64,000 nt of DNA from Rhipidocladum racemiflorum (GCA_036346355.1 CM070590.1:45665749-45729748); one strand, 5' to 3'. Shown: positions 1-12,560, numbered from the stretch's first letter. Notes: generated by a model not told the origin, from the letters alone. Program-made: numbers and translations.

Positions 1-112
1 TTGGTATGTAATGATGTTTCTATTTTCGTTATTGTGCATGCGCTGTAATACAAACTGTCATGCATTGTCGCACGTGTTGGTGAACAGTCCTGGGGCCAAC
101 ACGGGCATATAT
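1..112. other. Left flank of LARD-1, LTR-like or unknown
   Basis: This short stretch ends in TATAT at 108-112. The same TATAT follows the LARD-1 element at 8874-8878, so bases 1-112 and 8879 onward were contiguous before the insertion. No ORF or RNA gene is visible. The continuation ends in an LTR-type terminus at 9817, so this may be the start of an old gypsy LTR, but that is inference. Confidence 0.5.
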
Positions 113-2336
113 TGTAACACCCCGGCATCTAGTATGCCCTGGATGTCACCAAACATAGACTAAACAACATCTAATTACCACATCTAAAGGTAAATTACAG
201 CAAAGGAGTACATGCAAAAACCAAAAATTTCAGCAGCATCTCCTTTGTTTTTCCATGGTACGGAGCATCAACAATAATATCACAAGTTATATCATAATGG
301 GAAGCATCTAAAGCAGCAATAACAGGTGACATAGCAACTATTTAAGTCTAGCATAATGAATTTAACCACTCCATGATCTAAAACGAAGTAAATAATATGA
401 CCAAGCACACAAATAAGTCATACTCCAAGTTCTCAACGCATTAACTTATAATCACAACTACGAATGGCAAAATTGTATATATCTTAATGAGTGAAACTTT
501 GTGAAGATGTGCCACTAAGCCCTTTTCCCGCATGTCGGTTTCATGGTACCTAAAAACAACATAAAACACAAGCGTGAGTTCATCACTCAGTAAGTATATC
601 GCAATAGGTCATAAAGAATAAATCAAGGCCAACAACAATACATACCATACTTTAACATCATGATCAAATCATAATTTCATCCACAACATCATAGCCATGT
701 CAAAGCACATTGTTCACAACTCATTTTCCTCATCATGTATGCAATCTAATGCGATGCACATGTCTCCTGGAAGCATATACCGGTATTGCTGAGTGCACAC
801 CCATCGGTGTGCACCCTCTTCCCCTTTCCATCTCGTAGATGGAGGGTGCCTACGCATCACTTCCACTCACCACGTGGGTGGAATCACGAGGTAGGTCTTA
901 CAACCATGGCGCTCTGGATTAGCCATAACTTTCTCACCGACCTTACCGGGCTAGTTATGACGTTCTCACCGACCAGGCCAGCTTTCATGCTATGTATGCA
1001 ACATATGCCCTAACATAAACCACTTGCATCAAACTGAACTGAACATGGCATAGCATCATAATAGTCCATTTTCATCATACCATTGGCAAGCACTAATCAT
1101 GGCAAGATATCACAACATGTAAGCAATTTGCATCTAGTCACAATTAGCAACATACATTACACTACCCATTACAATACACTTGCCTCAACCTCGGGCGACG
1201 GATTAGCGAGAGGTTGAGGGCACTCCCGGGGTCACACCACCTGTACAAACATACCACACACTCAAAACGTGCCCCCAAAACCGTACGCAAAAGCTCGTCT
1301 ACCCCGACTTCACAAACTACTCTCAAAACCTAAAAACAGAGAATCTGTCCCTCCCGGACATCAGACTTCAAACTATCATATCTTGAGTTCTAGGACTCTG
1401 AATCGATTAAACGAGTACATCATCACGAAGCTTAGGAAATTTCCTAACTTTTTCTAAGAATAGGGAAAAACTGATTCAGCCTCTAAAGTGGTTTAATCTA
1501 TAGAATACCGTGATCTGTTCCAATCTCATCACAGTTTTGAACACGTTCGGTAAAACAGCCATAACTTTCAAACGGCTGATCGGAATTGGACGTTCTTTAT
1601 GTCCACTGAAAGGTATCGAAGCTATATACAACTTCTTCAACAGGCAGCCGACCAAATTCCGAGCCTAAAATCGCGAAAACTCAAACCCAAAGTCGACTGC
1701 ACAATCTGCCAGAAACAGAGAACGTGGCAAACTCTAGTTTTCATCCAATCTACCCAATCACAACACCACCAATTGATCTAAAAGCATCATATTGACCCCT
1801 AGAACAGCACCTAGGCCATACCCAAGGAACACCCATACCATACCTCAGCCCGATGAACAACGAACGCCGAAATCCTTCCTCCCGGGCTCCCCGATCGTCC
1901 TCCTTGTGCCGGAACCGCCGGATCTTCTCGTCGCGGGGCTTCCCGATGGAGGGGACAGCGAGGTGGCATGGTGGGGAGCACCCCTAGGGCAGCAAGGGAG
2001 GTGGAGAGGGGAGGGGAAGGTGGTGGCGCAATGGGGGGAGGAGATGGGGGCGTGTGGAGGAAGAGGGAAGGGGTGGCGGCTTGGGGGTGAGAGGGGAGGG
2101 GAGGGAGGCGCCTAGGGCAAGGGGGCCGCATGGGCAGGGTCATGCTGCCCTCCTCCCCCCACACGGGCCGGAAACTCCACCTTTGGCCCATGTGGGGTTC
2201 CCCCTAAGGCCCAAATCGCCCCGGAAAGGCCCAAACTCCCAAAAATGGCCCGAAAACGCGAATTAACCTCATACCGTAAAGTTTTAAACTCCGATTTCAT
2301 ATTTTTTATAATGTTTTGACATCCCGTAGTGTCACA
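113..2336 (-). repeat. 3' LTR of LARD-1
   Basis: About 2224 bp, pairing with 6659-8873. On the minus strand it starts TGTGACACTACGG and ends CGGGGTGTTACA. It has a GC-rich pyrimidine/purine-biased block (about 1850-2270), a TATAAAA-like motif close to its minus-strand start (about 2300-2315), overlapping hairpins at 793-849, and an inverted repeat around 930-980. Splice-like signals on the minus strand are: donor after 1844 (GAG|GTATGG), acceptor before 1240 (GTACAG|GTGG), GC-type donor after 1184 (GAG|GCAAGT) and acceptor before 549 (TTTTAG|GTACC). The long ORFs in the GC-rich block come from base composition. Confidence 0.9.
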
Positions 2337-2371
2337 TTCTGCCCCCCTTCAACAAGATTCGACCTCGAATC
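2337..2371 (-). other. Polypurine tract and upstream hairpin of LARD-1
   Basis: On the minus strand the run TTGAAGGGGGGCAGAA lies directly before the LTR start and would prime plus-strand DNA synthesis. Just upstream, 2356-2371 is an inverted repeat (GATTCGA, two bases, TCGAATC). The same arrangement occurs in D and LARD-6. Confidence 0.8.
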
Positions 2372-5300
2372 CATGACACACCAAAATCAACAACAAAGTC
2401 TCCAAGGGACAAAAGACTTCTTTGCAACACAAAACATTCACACAATGACTCAAACCGGAACAAACGACAAGCGAGTTCTCAAAACCAACACTAGCGAGAA
2501 AAAAAGTTGATTTAGCTCAACAGAGTGCATCCTCTCACGGTTCCACCTTCACTTCAATTCCCAAATAGACCACGAAAGAAAACGGTCTCACAATCCTCAT
2601 TCCATACATTCCTTGGCACTAGTGTGCCCGATCCCTTTAATCGAAACTACTCTCCAGAAGAACACGGTACCGGCCTCTAGAGCCCTCTTCATCTCCCACG
2701 CACAAACGTGTTTTCACACCTCAACCTCTCTACTATGGTTCGCCGTATTTAAGACGACGACGAACCAGGTGGGACACACACTCCAAGACCACCAACTATT
2801 TGAACAAACGAGGTTAAAACCTTGCAAAAGATTGATAGTCTATAAAAGACCTATACCCAACACTACCACCGAAAGGAAAGGCTTACTTTACAACCAGGGT
2901 CCTTAAAGCCGCAAGAAACAGTAACAACCGAACAAAATCGCTACGGTTGACACAACCTCGCTCAAACTCAGCGACAGAAAGATCCAATACACTCTGAACA
3001 GGAAAAACAATTACTAGCATCCACCAAGTGGTCCACTAATAATTTAATCAACCTCACCTAGGAACACATCAATGACACAATTCTCCAAGAAGGTTTGGAT
3101 TGAGTCATACACAACCTTCCTTTTCTCTTCACTTTTAAACTGTTTACGATCAACTACTAGCAACATCTAATAGCTTAGGTCATTAACAACCCGCACTAGA
3201 TTCCTCTTTCTAAGAAGGTTTCGCCCTCGCATTCTTCCTTTCAAAGAATCAGAACAAAGGGTACAATCATTGAGTAAGCTCAACCAAGACCCATGAACCC
3301 AAAATGATCCACATCCAACAACTCGAACTCCAAAGCACTAAAAGCCACTTTGGAAAGAGTTCGGCAACAACCAAAGAGTACTCATTTTATTTTTCCTAAG
3401 CCAAGATGCAAAGAAAGCTCAGATCTCTTACACCACAACCAACATACCAGAAGATATTCATTCTTACTTCTCGTACTAGAAGGCAATTGAAATCTCGATT
3501 CAGGACATGCATGCAGCTTTCCAAGAGCACTCCGAATTAGTCATATATCCATATATGACTTTCTCACTGACCTGGCTCAAAGACTCTTTTATCATTTAAC
3601 ATCTATAAACGATGTCATGTTTGCTTTTCACCATTCATTCATCATGTAACAACACTACCGAATAGTCATTCATAAGACGACTTCTTCCTCTGTATCACAT
3701 GAATAAAACTCGAATAACATCGAGGATTACGCTAATTCATATAAACTATGATGGCAGCATAGTTAACAGTAAGGCACCACATCGTATCAGAACCCACCAA
3801 TGATAGAAAGCTAAACTTGCAAAACATCGCATTTTAACCAAAATCAACATTTTTGAAAAGAACATCGACTCCAAAGTCAAACATCTGCACACACACAACC
3901 GCCACAAATTTTCTCAAAAGAAAGGGAAACTCATTCCCAAAAGAGAACTCTTCACTAACCAAATTCACTTATGAAACATTTATATAATCCACCTTTTTGA
4001 AGCACTCGCAAATATCACACACATTATGCAAATAAATCCAACTCTAGTAAAAAAGAGTTACAAATTAAATCTCAAGAGTTTCCAACACAACCCACTATGT
4101 CCATCTGCTTCCTTTAAAATTAATTCCAAAGATAATTTAGTGCGAACCCGAAGGGGCGCGATCCACTCAAAAACTTTTGGGTGTAATTCCATACTCATAG
4201 TACAAACTAAACAAGTTAGCCAAATCCAAAGGTTGGCATTAATCACTACGAATTTTAGGGAAACTCTGAAACACAACAGAAGAAACACTTCGACCAAAAG
4301 TATTCAACCAAAATAGTAACCAACCAAACCAGTCCAAAAGGTTTTAGACACAAGCTCAGGATGAAACCCACCATATCTAGTATTCCACTATACTTACCAT
4401 TTAAGCATTCAATATACACTATATACTCATCGAGAAGCCTCATTATAATTCAACTAAAAGCTACATAACCAATTCTTTCTCTAGTTACCTTTCCCAACAT
4501 TTATAAATGCAGCTTATGATGATTAACAAAACGTCTTCCGTTCTATACTACCTCATCATGATCCCCACAGACCAACACATCATATATCAAAGTATTCTAT
4601 ATTTCAAACATAGTACTTCAACAGATACTTAAGTATGATCAACGTATCAATTTTATACCATCCATACATCAACATCTTGATAATTAAAACTTGTTCAATC
4701 AATAAAATAACTTCAACAAATAAGTATTATCTCTACAAGATAAAATTCGTAAATAGGATTCTAAGATATGCATTCATTAAGGTTAAAATCTTACATCATG
4801 ATTGTTATCCATTGTTCATCCCATCACAACATGTACTCGACATAATTCCACAATGTTACACTTTTCTCTATTGGATCAATGGTTTCCAACAATTAACAAC
4901 ACTACCAAGTCATCAATATCAATTATTTGCATAATTTTAAAAAAAACTGCAACATTACTTTTTGTTACCCTATCAAAAGTCTATAGCAAATTGTCACTAC
5001 TCAACATGCTACAACTATTTAAAACAAATTGAATGAGTTGGACCATCACAAAGCTCTTACCACAACCACTAAACCTATGTCTTCCCAACTGACATCGGTA
5101 CTAGCAATATAGGAACACATATGCAAGCTTCCAAATATACTAATAGTTCGCAACATCATAAATAACAACTCTAATCAACTTCCAAGTTAAGGTCACCAAC
5201 ACGATTAAATCTCTCTATTAACATGTAAAATTAGAACATCTTTAACAACCAGCAAAGTTTCTTTAACAATATCAGCAGTCTACATCATCTTAATGTTCTA

Positions 5301-6644
5301 ACTATGCTTCAGGGTTTAATACTTTAAACATTATCGGGGGTCATAAGCACTTTTAAAGTAAACAACAGAATCTAAGCATGCACATTAACACATTTAATCA
5401 TTCTCGCTATAGAGTAATATACAACACTAGAAATTCATTTAATCTTAAGCCAAAGATAAATATTACATTTAACTAATTCAACTCACCAATTAACTTAGGA
5501 GTAAATCATTTCTATAAACCACATTGTTACATACTACATAACATGCTAAACAACCATTTTCACTTTTGACAAACAGGATGCAACTCAACTTTTAAAGATA
5601 ACCACAACTTAAGAACCAGAACGAACACCGATAGACAATTTCTCCTTTCCAGGCAAGGAAGAAAAAAAAACTCCAACAGAAATGTAGGAGAGCTCAACTC
5701 TCAAATTCCCAACTTTGATAGACCAAAACTCTTCAAGAAATCTCAAGATCTATACTTCCAAGAAGGAAGAAGGATGCACCAGGGAAAATCAAATGTTCAT
5801 TAAATCTTTTCCGATAAAAGATTCAAACTTAGCTCCACCAACTCAAGGCCTGCATAAGGGGAAACTCCAACACTTTTTCTTAGATAGGGAGAACAACAAC
5901 CACATAAGTTTCCTCCCCAAGACAGTCCACAATGACCAACAAAACCGGGTGTCAAAGCAAAAATTACGACCAAAAGACGCGCAACACAAAACTCTTCTTC
6001 TTCGTCTTCAACCAAGGAAGACAGAACCACGAACCTCCTACGGAACAATCCGTGTAAACCCAACACTTTTCGTTTGATTTCAATCAACTAAAGCCAAGAA
6101 AAACAACCAAAACCGACCGTTAGAACGGTAAAGAACATACGAAGGAATCCACCACTAACTCTTCTTTTGACTCCAAACAACTACCCAAACTGCGACAGAA
6201 AAGGTAAGCACTCTTTCCCCACAAGGGTTAGTAGTTCTTTGGTGATGGCTTTAATCGGCCATACCGTCAAACCACAACCTTACTACAAACAAAAAGGTGA
6301 CCGAAACCCTTCGGCACCACAACCCCACTTTATCACGATAACATGAGCAATTCTATCAATTATCTCATACACATAGCAGCATACTTTATCACATAAAACA
6401 TTCAACATCAAGGCTTAAATATAACATTTAAGCGTAAAGCAACAATACCCATACCCTTTCCTACTGTGCATCCATGTGTGTCAAATTTTAAATTAGTTAA
6501 TCCACATACACAAGTTTTAAGGTTGCTATCCTATAGCAGAATTTTAGTTATAACCTAAGCTATGTTTCTAGGTTATCCCACATCACATTTTAGTTAATAC
6601 TAAGGTATAACACTAAAAATGCATGTTCCAAGGACCAAAAGCCC
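2372..6644 (-). other. Non-coding internal region of LARD-1
   Basis: About 4.3 kb, AT-rich, with no conserved protein motif. The short ORFs here are unconvincing. A sense segment near 4058-4443 has a counterpart in LARD-6 (56931-57263), but most base differences between them change amino acids and LARD-1 has a frameshift, which argues against coding selection. A near-perfect inverted repeat (AGTCATATAT, two bases, ATATATGACT) followed by CTTTCTCACTGACC lies at about 3538-3575 and echoes a motif of the LTR. Collinearity with LARD-6 holds at several points that I checked, for example 4141-4210 against 57120-57210 in reverse complement. Confidence 0.75.
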
Positions 6645-6656
6645 GCTCTGATACCA
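6645..6656 (-). other. Primer-binding site of LARD-1 (tRNA-iMet)
   Basis: On the minus strand TGGTATCAGAGC follows the 5' LTR after two bases. This is the common plant PBS complementary to the 3' end of initiator-Met tRNA and fixes the element's orientation. Confidence 0.9.
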
Positions 6657-6658
6657 AC

Positions 6659-8873
6659 TGTAACACCCCGGTATCTAGTATGCCCTGGATGTCACCAAAC
6701 ATAGACTAAACAACATCTAATTACCACATCGAAAGGTAAATTACAGCAAAGGAGTACATGCAAAAAACGAAAATTTCGGCAGCATCTCCTTTATTTTTCC
6801 ATGGTACGGAGCATCAACAATAATATCACAAGTTATATCATAATGGGAAGCATCTAAAGCAGCAATAACAGGTGACATAGCAACTATTTAAGTCTAGCAT
6901 AATGAATTTAACCACTCCATGATCTAAAACAAAGTAAATAATATGACCAAGCACACAAATAAGTCATACTCCAAGTTCTCAATGCATTAACTTATAATCA
7001 CAACTACGAATGGCAAAATTGTATATATCTTAATGAGTGAAACTTTGAGAAGATGTGCCACTAAGCGCTTTTCCCGCATGTCGGTTTCATGGTACCTAAA
7101 AACAACATAAAACACAAGCGTGAGTTCATCACTCAGCAATTATATCGCAATAGGTCATAAAGAATAAATCAAGGCCAGAAACAATACATACCATACTTTA
7201 ACATCATGATCAAATCATAATTTCATCCACAACATCATAGCCATGTCAAAGCACATTGTTCACAACTCATTTTCCTCATCATGTATGCAATCTAATGCGA
7301 TGCACATGTCTCCTAGAAGCATATACCGGTATTGCTGAGTGCACACCCGTCGGTGTGCACCCTCTTCCCCCTTCCATCCCGTAGATGGAGGGTGCCTACG
7401 CATCGCTTCCACTCACCACGTGGGTGGAATCACAAGGTAGGTCTTACAACCATGACGCTCCGGATTAGTCATAACTTTCTCACTTACCTTACCGGACTAG
7501 TTATGATGTTCTCACCGACCGGGCCAGCTTTCATGCCATGTAATGAACATATGCCCTAACATAAACCACTTGCATCAAACTGAACTAAACATGGCATAGC
7601 ATCATAGTAGTCCATTTTTATCATACCATTGGCAAGCACTAATCATGGCAAGATATCACAACATGTAAGCAATTTGCATCTAGTCACAATTAGCAACATA
7701 CATTACACTACCCATTACAATACACTTGCCTTAACCTCGGGCGACGGATTAGCGAGAGGTTGAGGGCACTCCCGGGGTCACACCACCTGCACAAACATAC
7801 CACACACTCAAACGTGCCCCCAAAACCGTAAGCAAAAGCTCGTCTACCCCGACTTCACAAACTACTCCTAAAACCTAAAAATAGAGAATCTGTCCCTCCC
7901 GGACAGCAGACTTCAAACTATCATATCTTGAGTTCTAGGACTCCGAATCGATTAAACGAGTACATCATCGCGAAGCTTAGGAAATTTCCTAACTTTTTCT
8001 AAGTATTGGGAAAAATCTCTAAAGTGGTTTAATCTACAGAATACCGTGATCTGTTCCAATCTCGTCACAGTTTTGAACACGTTCGGTAAAACAGCCATAA
8101 CTTTCGAACGGCTGATTGGAATTGGTCGTTCTTTATGTCCACTGAAATGTATCAAAGCTATCTACAACTTCTTCAACAGGCAGCCGGCCAAATTCCGACC
8201 CTAAAATCGCGAAAACTCAAACCCTAGTTCGACTGCACAATCTGCCCGAAACAGAGAAGATGGCAAACTCTAGTTTTCATCCAATCTACCCAATCACAGC
8301 ACCACCAATTGATCTAGAAACATCATATTGACCCCTAGAACAGCACCTAGGCCATCCCCAAGGAACACCCATACCATACCTCAGCCCGACGAACAACGAA
8401 CACCGAAATCCTTCCTCCCGGGCTCCCCGATCGTCCTCCTTGTGCCGGAACCGCTGGATCTCCTCGTCGCGGGGCTTCCCGTTGGAGGGGACATCGAGGT
8501 GGCACGGTGGGGAGCACCCCTAGGGCAGCAAGGGAGGTGGAGAGGGGTGGGGAAGGTGGTGGCGCAATGGGGGAAGGAGATGGGGGCGTGTGGAGGATGA
8601 GGGAGGGGGTGGCGGCTTGGGGGTGAGAGGGGAGGGGAGGGAGGCGCCTAGGGAAAGGGGGGCGCATGGGTAGGGTCATGCTACCCTCCTCCCCCCACAT
8701 GGGTCGGAAAACTCCACCTTTGGCCCATGTGGGGTTCCCCCTAAGGCCCAAATCGCCCTGGAAAGGCCCGAATTCCCGAAAACGTCCCGAAAACGCGAAT
8801 TAATCTCATACCGTAAAGTTTTAAACTCCGATTTCATATTTTTTATAATGTTTTGACATCCCGTAGTGTCACA
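6659..8873 (-). repeat. 5' LTR of LARD-1
   Basis: About 2215 bp, nearly collinear with 113-2336 and with the same termini and internal landmarks: GC-rich block about 8390-8780, overlapping hairpins about 7339-7395, and a mini-exon-like segment bounded by GTGCAG|GTGG and GAG|GCAAGT near 7720-7790. It is followed by the target duplication TATAT. Confidence 0.9.
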
Positions 8874-8878
8874 TATAT

Positions 8879-9817
8879 GCGGAACGCCTGAGGTTCCCTT
8901 GATTTACTTGAGTTGTATCGTGCAATTAAGTGAATCAATGGAGTCCCAGGGACGGTTCCCCACACGCGGATCGTTGATGCGGAAGAAGGCGAGGTCGGAA
9001 GGTGCGACTTCAATGGCGGCGGCGGAACAAAGGAGCGTCAGGAGGAATGACTAGAAAGGGTGGAACGACAGGAATGAAGAAATGTAGAAACATGTGGGAA
9101 TTAGTATTACTACTTCACCTCCTGGCTATGATGGTATTCACGTCTAGACATCACAATGGCCGGTTACTAGTGGTGGGGGTATTCATGCTAGACTGGAAAA
9201 AATGGAAACGGCTGGTCTCCACGCATGCAAAGGAATGGAGAATGGCTGAGTTAATTAGCTTTCAAAAACGGATGAGCAAGTTATACTTGGAATTAACGTG
9301 ACTAATTCCCACCTTGCAAAGAAACAGGAATGGCTGGAGTGAAAGCATACGTCCACTAGTTCGTATGTACACGTATAAAAACATATACGTTCTAAAAACG
9401 TGTTGAGAAAAAAAAACAGAGAGGTTCTAAAAATCTAGAAAATTCCTCTAAAATACTGGTGACTATTTGGAACCTAACAAAGTTGGTTTTGCAATTTTTC
9501 AATGTGTAGATTTTTCGCAAAAATTCTTTTAGTAAAATCAGACACCTGTACATGTTTTTGAAAAATCAATGACTTAAGCTATATAACATGTTTTTGAGAA
9601 TATTTGAAAGAAAACACTCTCGTCTTCCAACTATCTTTATTTTATGCGGAATTTTAGATTTTATGCTTATGCAAAAATGCAGGATCTTTATTTAACGTGG
9701 TTATTTCAATAAACTTGAATTTAGATTAACCTCGAGGACTCCAAATAAATTCTAGAAAATTCCAAATATTCCTAAAAACACAATAAATATTTTAGAAGCA
9801 ATTTTTGGGATGTTACA
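8879..9817 (-). mobile_element. LTR-like remnant, unclassified
   Basis: No gene is supported. The right end GGGATGTTACA (9807-9817) followed by a C-rich tract is the terminus expected of a minus-strand gypsy 3' LTR, and the AT-rich last 300 bases resemble the start of the element A LTR in composition but not in detail. With 1-112 it would form roughly 1 kb of a diverged A-like LTR. ORFs at 8866-9301 show no recognisable domain. Confidence 0.4.
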
Positions 9818-9985
9818 AATCTCCCCCCTTAACAAAATCTCGTCCCCGAGATTCAGGGATGTCTTAAGAATAAATTGGGAAATTCCTTTTTCTGGTCTTT
9901 TATCTTTAGAAAATAGGTTTTATCCTTACTATGACCAATCTATCTATGGGTGAGCCTACAGTCAGTATGGCTCTGATACCACCTC
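9818..9985 (-). mobile_element. Minimal gypsy internal remnant (PPT joined to PBS)
   Basis: This 168-bp stretch holds a polypurine tract with its hairpin (9818-9853, stem AATCTCG/CGAGATT) and a primer-binding site (9970-9981), with only about 110 bases between them. The PBS side (about 9896-9985) closely matches the PBS side of element A at 21383-21472. It is therefore a gypsy element whose whole coding region was lost, leaving an LTR, a tiny interior, and an LTR shared with element A. Confidence 0.75.
9970..9981 (-). other. Primer-binding site left of the shared A-type LTR
   Basis: TGGTATCAGAGC on the minus strand, four bases from the LTR edge at 9986. Because it lies on the outer side of an LTR that also serves element A as its 3' LTR, that LTR is internal to a tandem arrangement. 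Confidence 0.85.
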
Positions 9986-12062
9986 TGTCGGGACCCGAAT
10001 TTCCAAATCCGGACCGTCTGTGTATTCCGCATTAGTCCAGGATCACACTAGTGCACACAGTCTCAACATTGGTAAATATCACAGCATACTCAACGAATAA
10101 TACAGTATTTTAATTAGTTAACCAAAACTGGTTGCTCAACCTTAAGGTCAAGTTACAACTTTGCGCCACGCAGGGCGAAAACTTAATAAAAGAGAAATAA
10201 CAGCAGCGGAAAATAAGATAACTTGGTGGCGCCATCCAGGATACCACAGGCAACTGACTGGGCTCGCTCCCTAGATAGACGGTTCCTCTTGGAGCTCCTC
10301 CTCCAAAGCTGGTGTAGACTCTTCTTCAACTGATGTTGTATTGTGGCAAGGGTGAGTACTTGGTACTCAGCAAGTCATGCACAGAATGCAAACTAATATA
10401 CTACATGCATGGCTTAGTACAAAGGAGTAGCTCAGGGTATAATTGCAGTAAAACGGCATTTGACAAGTAACATAAGTAGATTCAAAAGCAGTAAAAACGA
10501 GTTTAAGAACAATAACTTTTCTAGGAGTTAAATAAACATCTTTCCCATTCCTAATCCACATTTCCATCAACGTCATTATTAAACCAGTCCAAACCTTTAA
10601 GTCCAAGTTATTTTCAAGAAAGTCTAACCCTTGACTGTAATTCCCGAGCAATGTCCAATGCCGCGGACACGGCTATTCGAATAGATTTTACACTCTGCAG
10701 AGGTTATGCACTTTACCCACAAGATACAGCCAAACACAACAAAGGCGAGTGTCCGTAACAAAGTCTTTTGGAAACTTCTAACAGCACAAGTGGTCATCCC
10801 CTGTGATTGCACACTAACCCTTCCCTAAGCGAATGCGAAGTTTAGGCCAATCCACCGTTAGATGGGTACCTGGCCGCAGCCCCAGTACGCTCCCCCGTAC
10901 AACTACACAAAAAGTATAGTTGACACCCCGAGGTACCACAGGTACGTTATTAGCAACTTAATCAACTAGGTCCGTCCCATTACAGACATGTGGTTGCACG
11001 CTTGACTCAGTTCAAAGGCTTGCAAGGTTAAGTCCTTAGGGTGACCAGGGCAAGACTACCCGAAGAACCAAATCAACGTTCTCGGTGCCACAACAGGCCC
11101 ACCCGATCATTCTTGCCACATGCCCCGGTCGAAAACTATTTATCAAACCCCCAGTTGTTTACCAAGCACCACGTGCCATCAATATCATCATCAATAACAC
11201 ATGACACTTTTTGAAATAGGTTCCATATCTCATTAAGTCAATATTATCTTGTAATTGGCAAAAACATGCTACGTGGCCAGGCTGAGCATACTACATCAGT
11301 CTAATTACCCATGTTGGCATTTTAATAAAGCCCAACTAATAATCCACAACTAGGGTGACAAGGGGTCATGGCACATAAATAATAATCAAGGTGTCATAAT
11401 GCAAAATTGGAATTTAACTAATTTCCCCAAACTTAATCAACGCATTTACTAATTAAACTAGCATGCAATAAATTAAATGAAAATAATTTTAGAATGCCAA
11501 CAACATGGTCAAAGCACAACTTGCCTTCGACACTTCACCTTCGAAGCCTTCGGACACTTCAACGTCTACTCGTCACGCGTGCAAATAGTAATCAATAAAT
11601 AAAATAGTACACAAGAGTGTTCAAAAGTTCAAATAAACTTCATAAACAGAGAGAGCACATTTTTATAAATTTTTAAAAATTGGAATCGTCCAAATCGGAG
11701 TTAAAATGCAAAAGTTATAATCGTTTAAAGTTTAAGGAAAACATTAATTAAATATAAACAGAGGAATATTCATAAGCAAAAATTAATTAAAACTCATATT
11801 TGAGTAGGTCTCATTTTTATGAAAATTTAGAAATTTGAACCACCCAAATCGGAGTTGAAACGCAAAAGTTATAAGCGTTTGAAGTTTGAATCTATATTTA
11901 AAATCAATAAACCGAATTAAATAAATAATTTCATTTTCGGAAAATGATTTATTGCGTCAGCATGAGACGTGGACCAATTAGAGGCCGCCACATCGCCTCG
12001 GGTCCATGGACCCGGCGCACGGTTCGGCTCGGTCCACCGTGGACCCGGTCCACGGCACGTGT

Positions 12063-12180
12063 GCCTATAACAAGTGGGTCCCTCGGGTGACGTCAGCGCT
12101 GACGTCAGCGCACGGCTCGGCCGAGGGATCTAACAGCTAGGCCCCACCGTGACATCAGCATGACGTCATGGGTGACGTCA
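12063..12180 (-). promoter_or_regulatory. Paired TGACGTCA sites with a weak TATA-like motif
   Basis: Perfect TGACGTCA palindromes start at 12088, 12100, 12161 and 12173, and a one-base variant TGACATCA starts at 12150. Both perfect pairs are spaced 12 bp start to start, the spacing of the TGACG motifs in plant as-1-type elements bound by TGA-class bZIP factors. On the minus strand a TTATAGGC motif (12063-12070) and an ACGTG core lie just downstream. The other LTR keeps three sites (23603, 23653, 23664). That this is the promoter is inference. Confidence 0.5.
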
Positions 12181-12294
12181 TGGTGCGGTTCGGCGGTCAC
12201 TGACGTGCGGGTCCCACGCGGCGTCCGCGTCTTGGCGTCGGCGGTGACCGCATGGCCGATCATGGCCGACCGCGATGGTCCAAGTACTGGACAC

Positions 12295-12560
12295 GCGGCA
12301 CGATCTGGGCCGTTGATTTGAAAATCAGCGGTCCAGATCGGATCCAACCTCACGCGTTGGAAACTACTCGGTTGATCTGGACCGTTCGATCTTGATCGGA
12401 CAGTCAAGATCCAATCTAAAGCTACAACGCGGTTTAACCCTAGCCGTACGATCTAGATCTAACGGCTGAGATCTATCCAAGCACGGTGCAGTTACGGCTA
12501 CGTGGCGCGATCTAAACCGTTGTATCTAGATCCAACGGTTGAAAACAGATCTAAAAACTA
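12295..12560. repeat. GATC-rich inverted-repeat cluster in A LTR
   Basis: Several short inverted repeats follow each other: GGTCCAGATC-type arms around 12305-12340 and 12375-12395, GATCTAGATC near 12440, and CCGTTG...CAACGG near 12517-12541. The same cluster is present in the other LTR (about 23800-24040). Such CAACGG/GATC repeats are common in plant LTRs; the function is unknown. Confidence 0.55.

Larger units (their letters stand above)
113..8873 (-). mobile_element. LARD-1, gene-less Ty3/gypsy-type LTR element
   Basis: This is a complete element in minus orientation with two LTRs of about 2.2 kb that begin TG and end CA, flanked by a perfect 5-bp target duplication TATAT (108-112 and 8874-8878). 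On the minus strand the 5' LTR is followed two bases later by a primer-binding site for initiator-Met tRNA (6645-6656). A polypurine tract (2337-2353) precedes the 3' LTR. The 4.3-kb internal region has no gag, protease, RT or integrase motif in any frame, which makes it a large retrotransposon derivative. Its leader and PPT hairpin resemble those of element D (30012-39957), a plausible source of mobilising proteins. LARD-6 at 52405-61081 is a collinear relative. The two LTRs differ at scattered bases and short indels, so it is older than D or LARD-6. Confidence 0.9.

Noticed and set aside
1792..2191. Overlapping ORFs of 107 and 126 codons on both strands, repeated at 8328-8751
   Set aside because: They lie in the GC-rich block of the LARD-1 LTRs, where stop codons are rare on both strands. 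The products are low-complexity Pro/Arg or Gly/Arg with no domain.
4058..4443. Sense hydrophobic ORF in LARD-1 with a match in LARD-6 (56931-57263)
   Set aside because: Between the two copies most codon differences change the amino acid and LARD-1 has a frameshift. The similarity is what shared non-coding DNA would give.
8866..9301. Possible host gene next to LARD-1
   Set aside because: Two short overlapping ORFs without domain, splice structure or conserved motif. The context is LTR-like.
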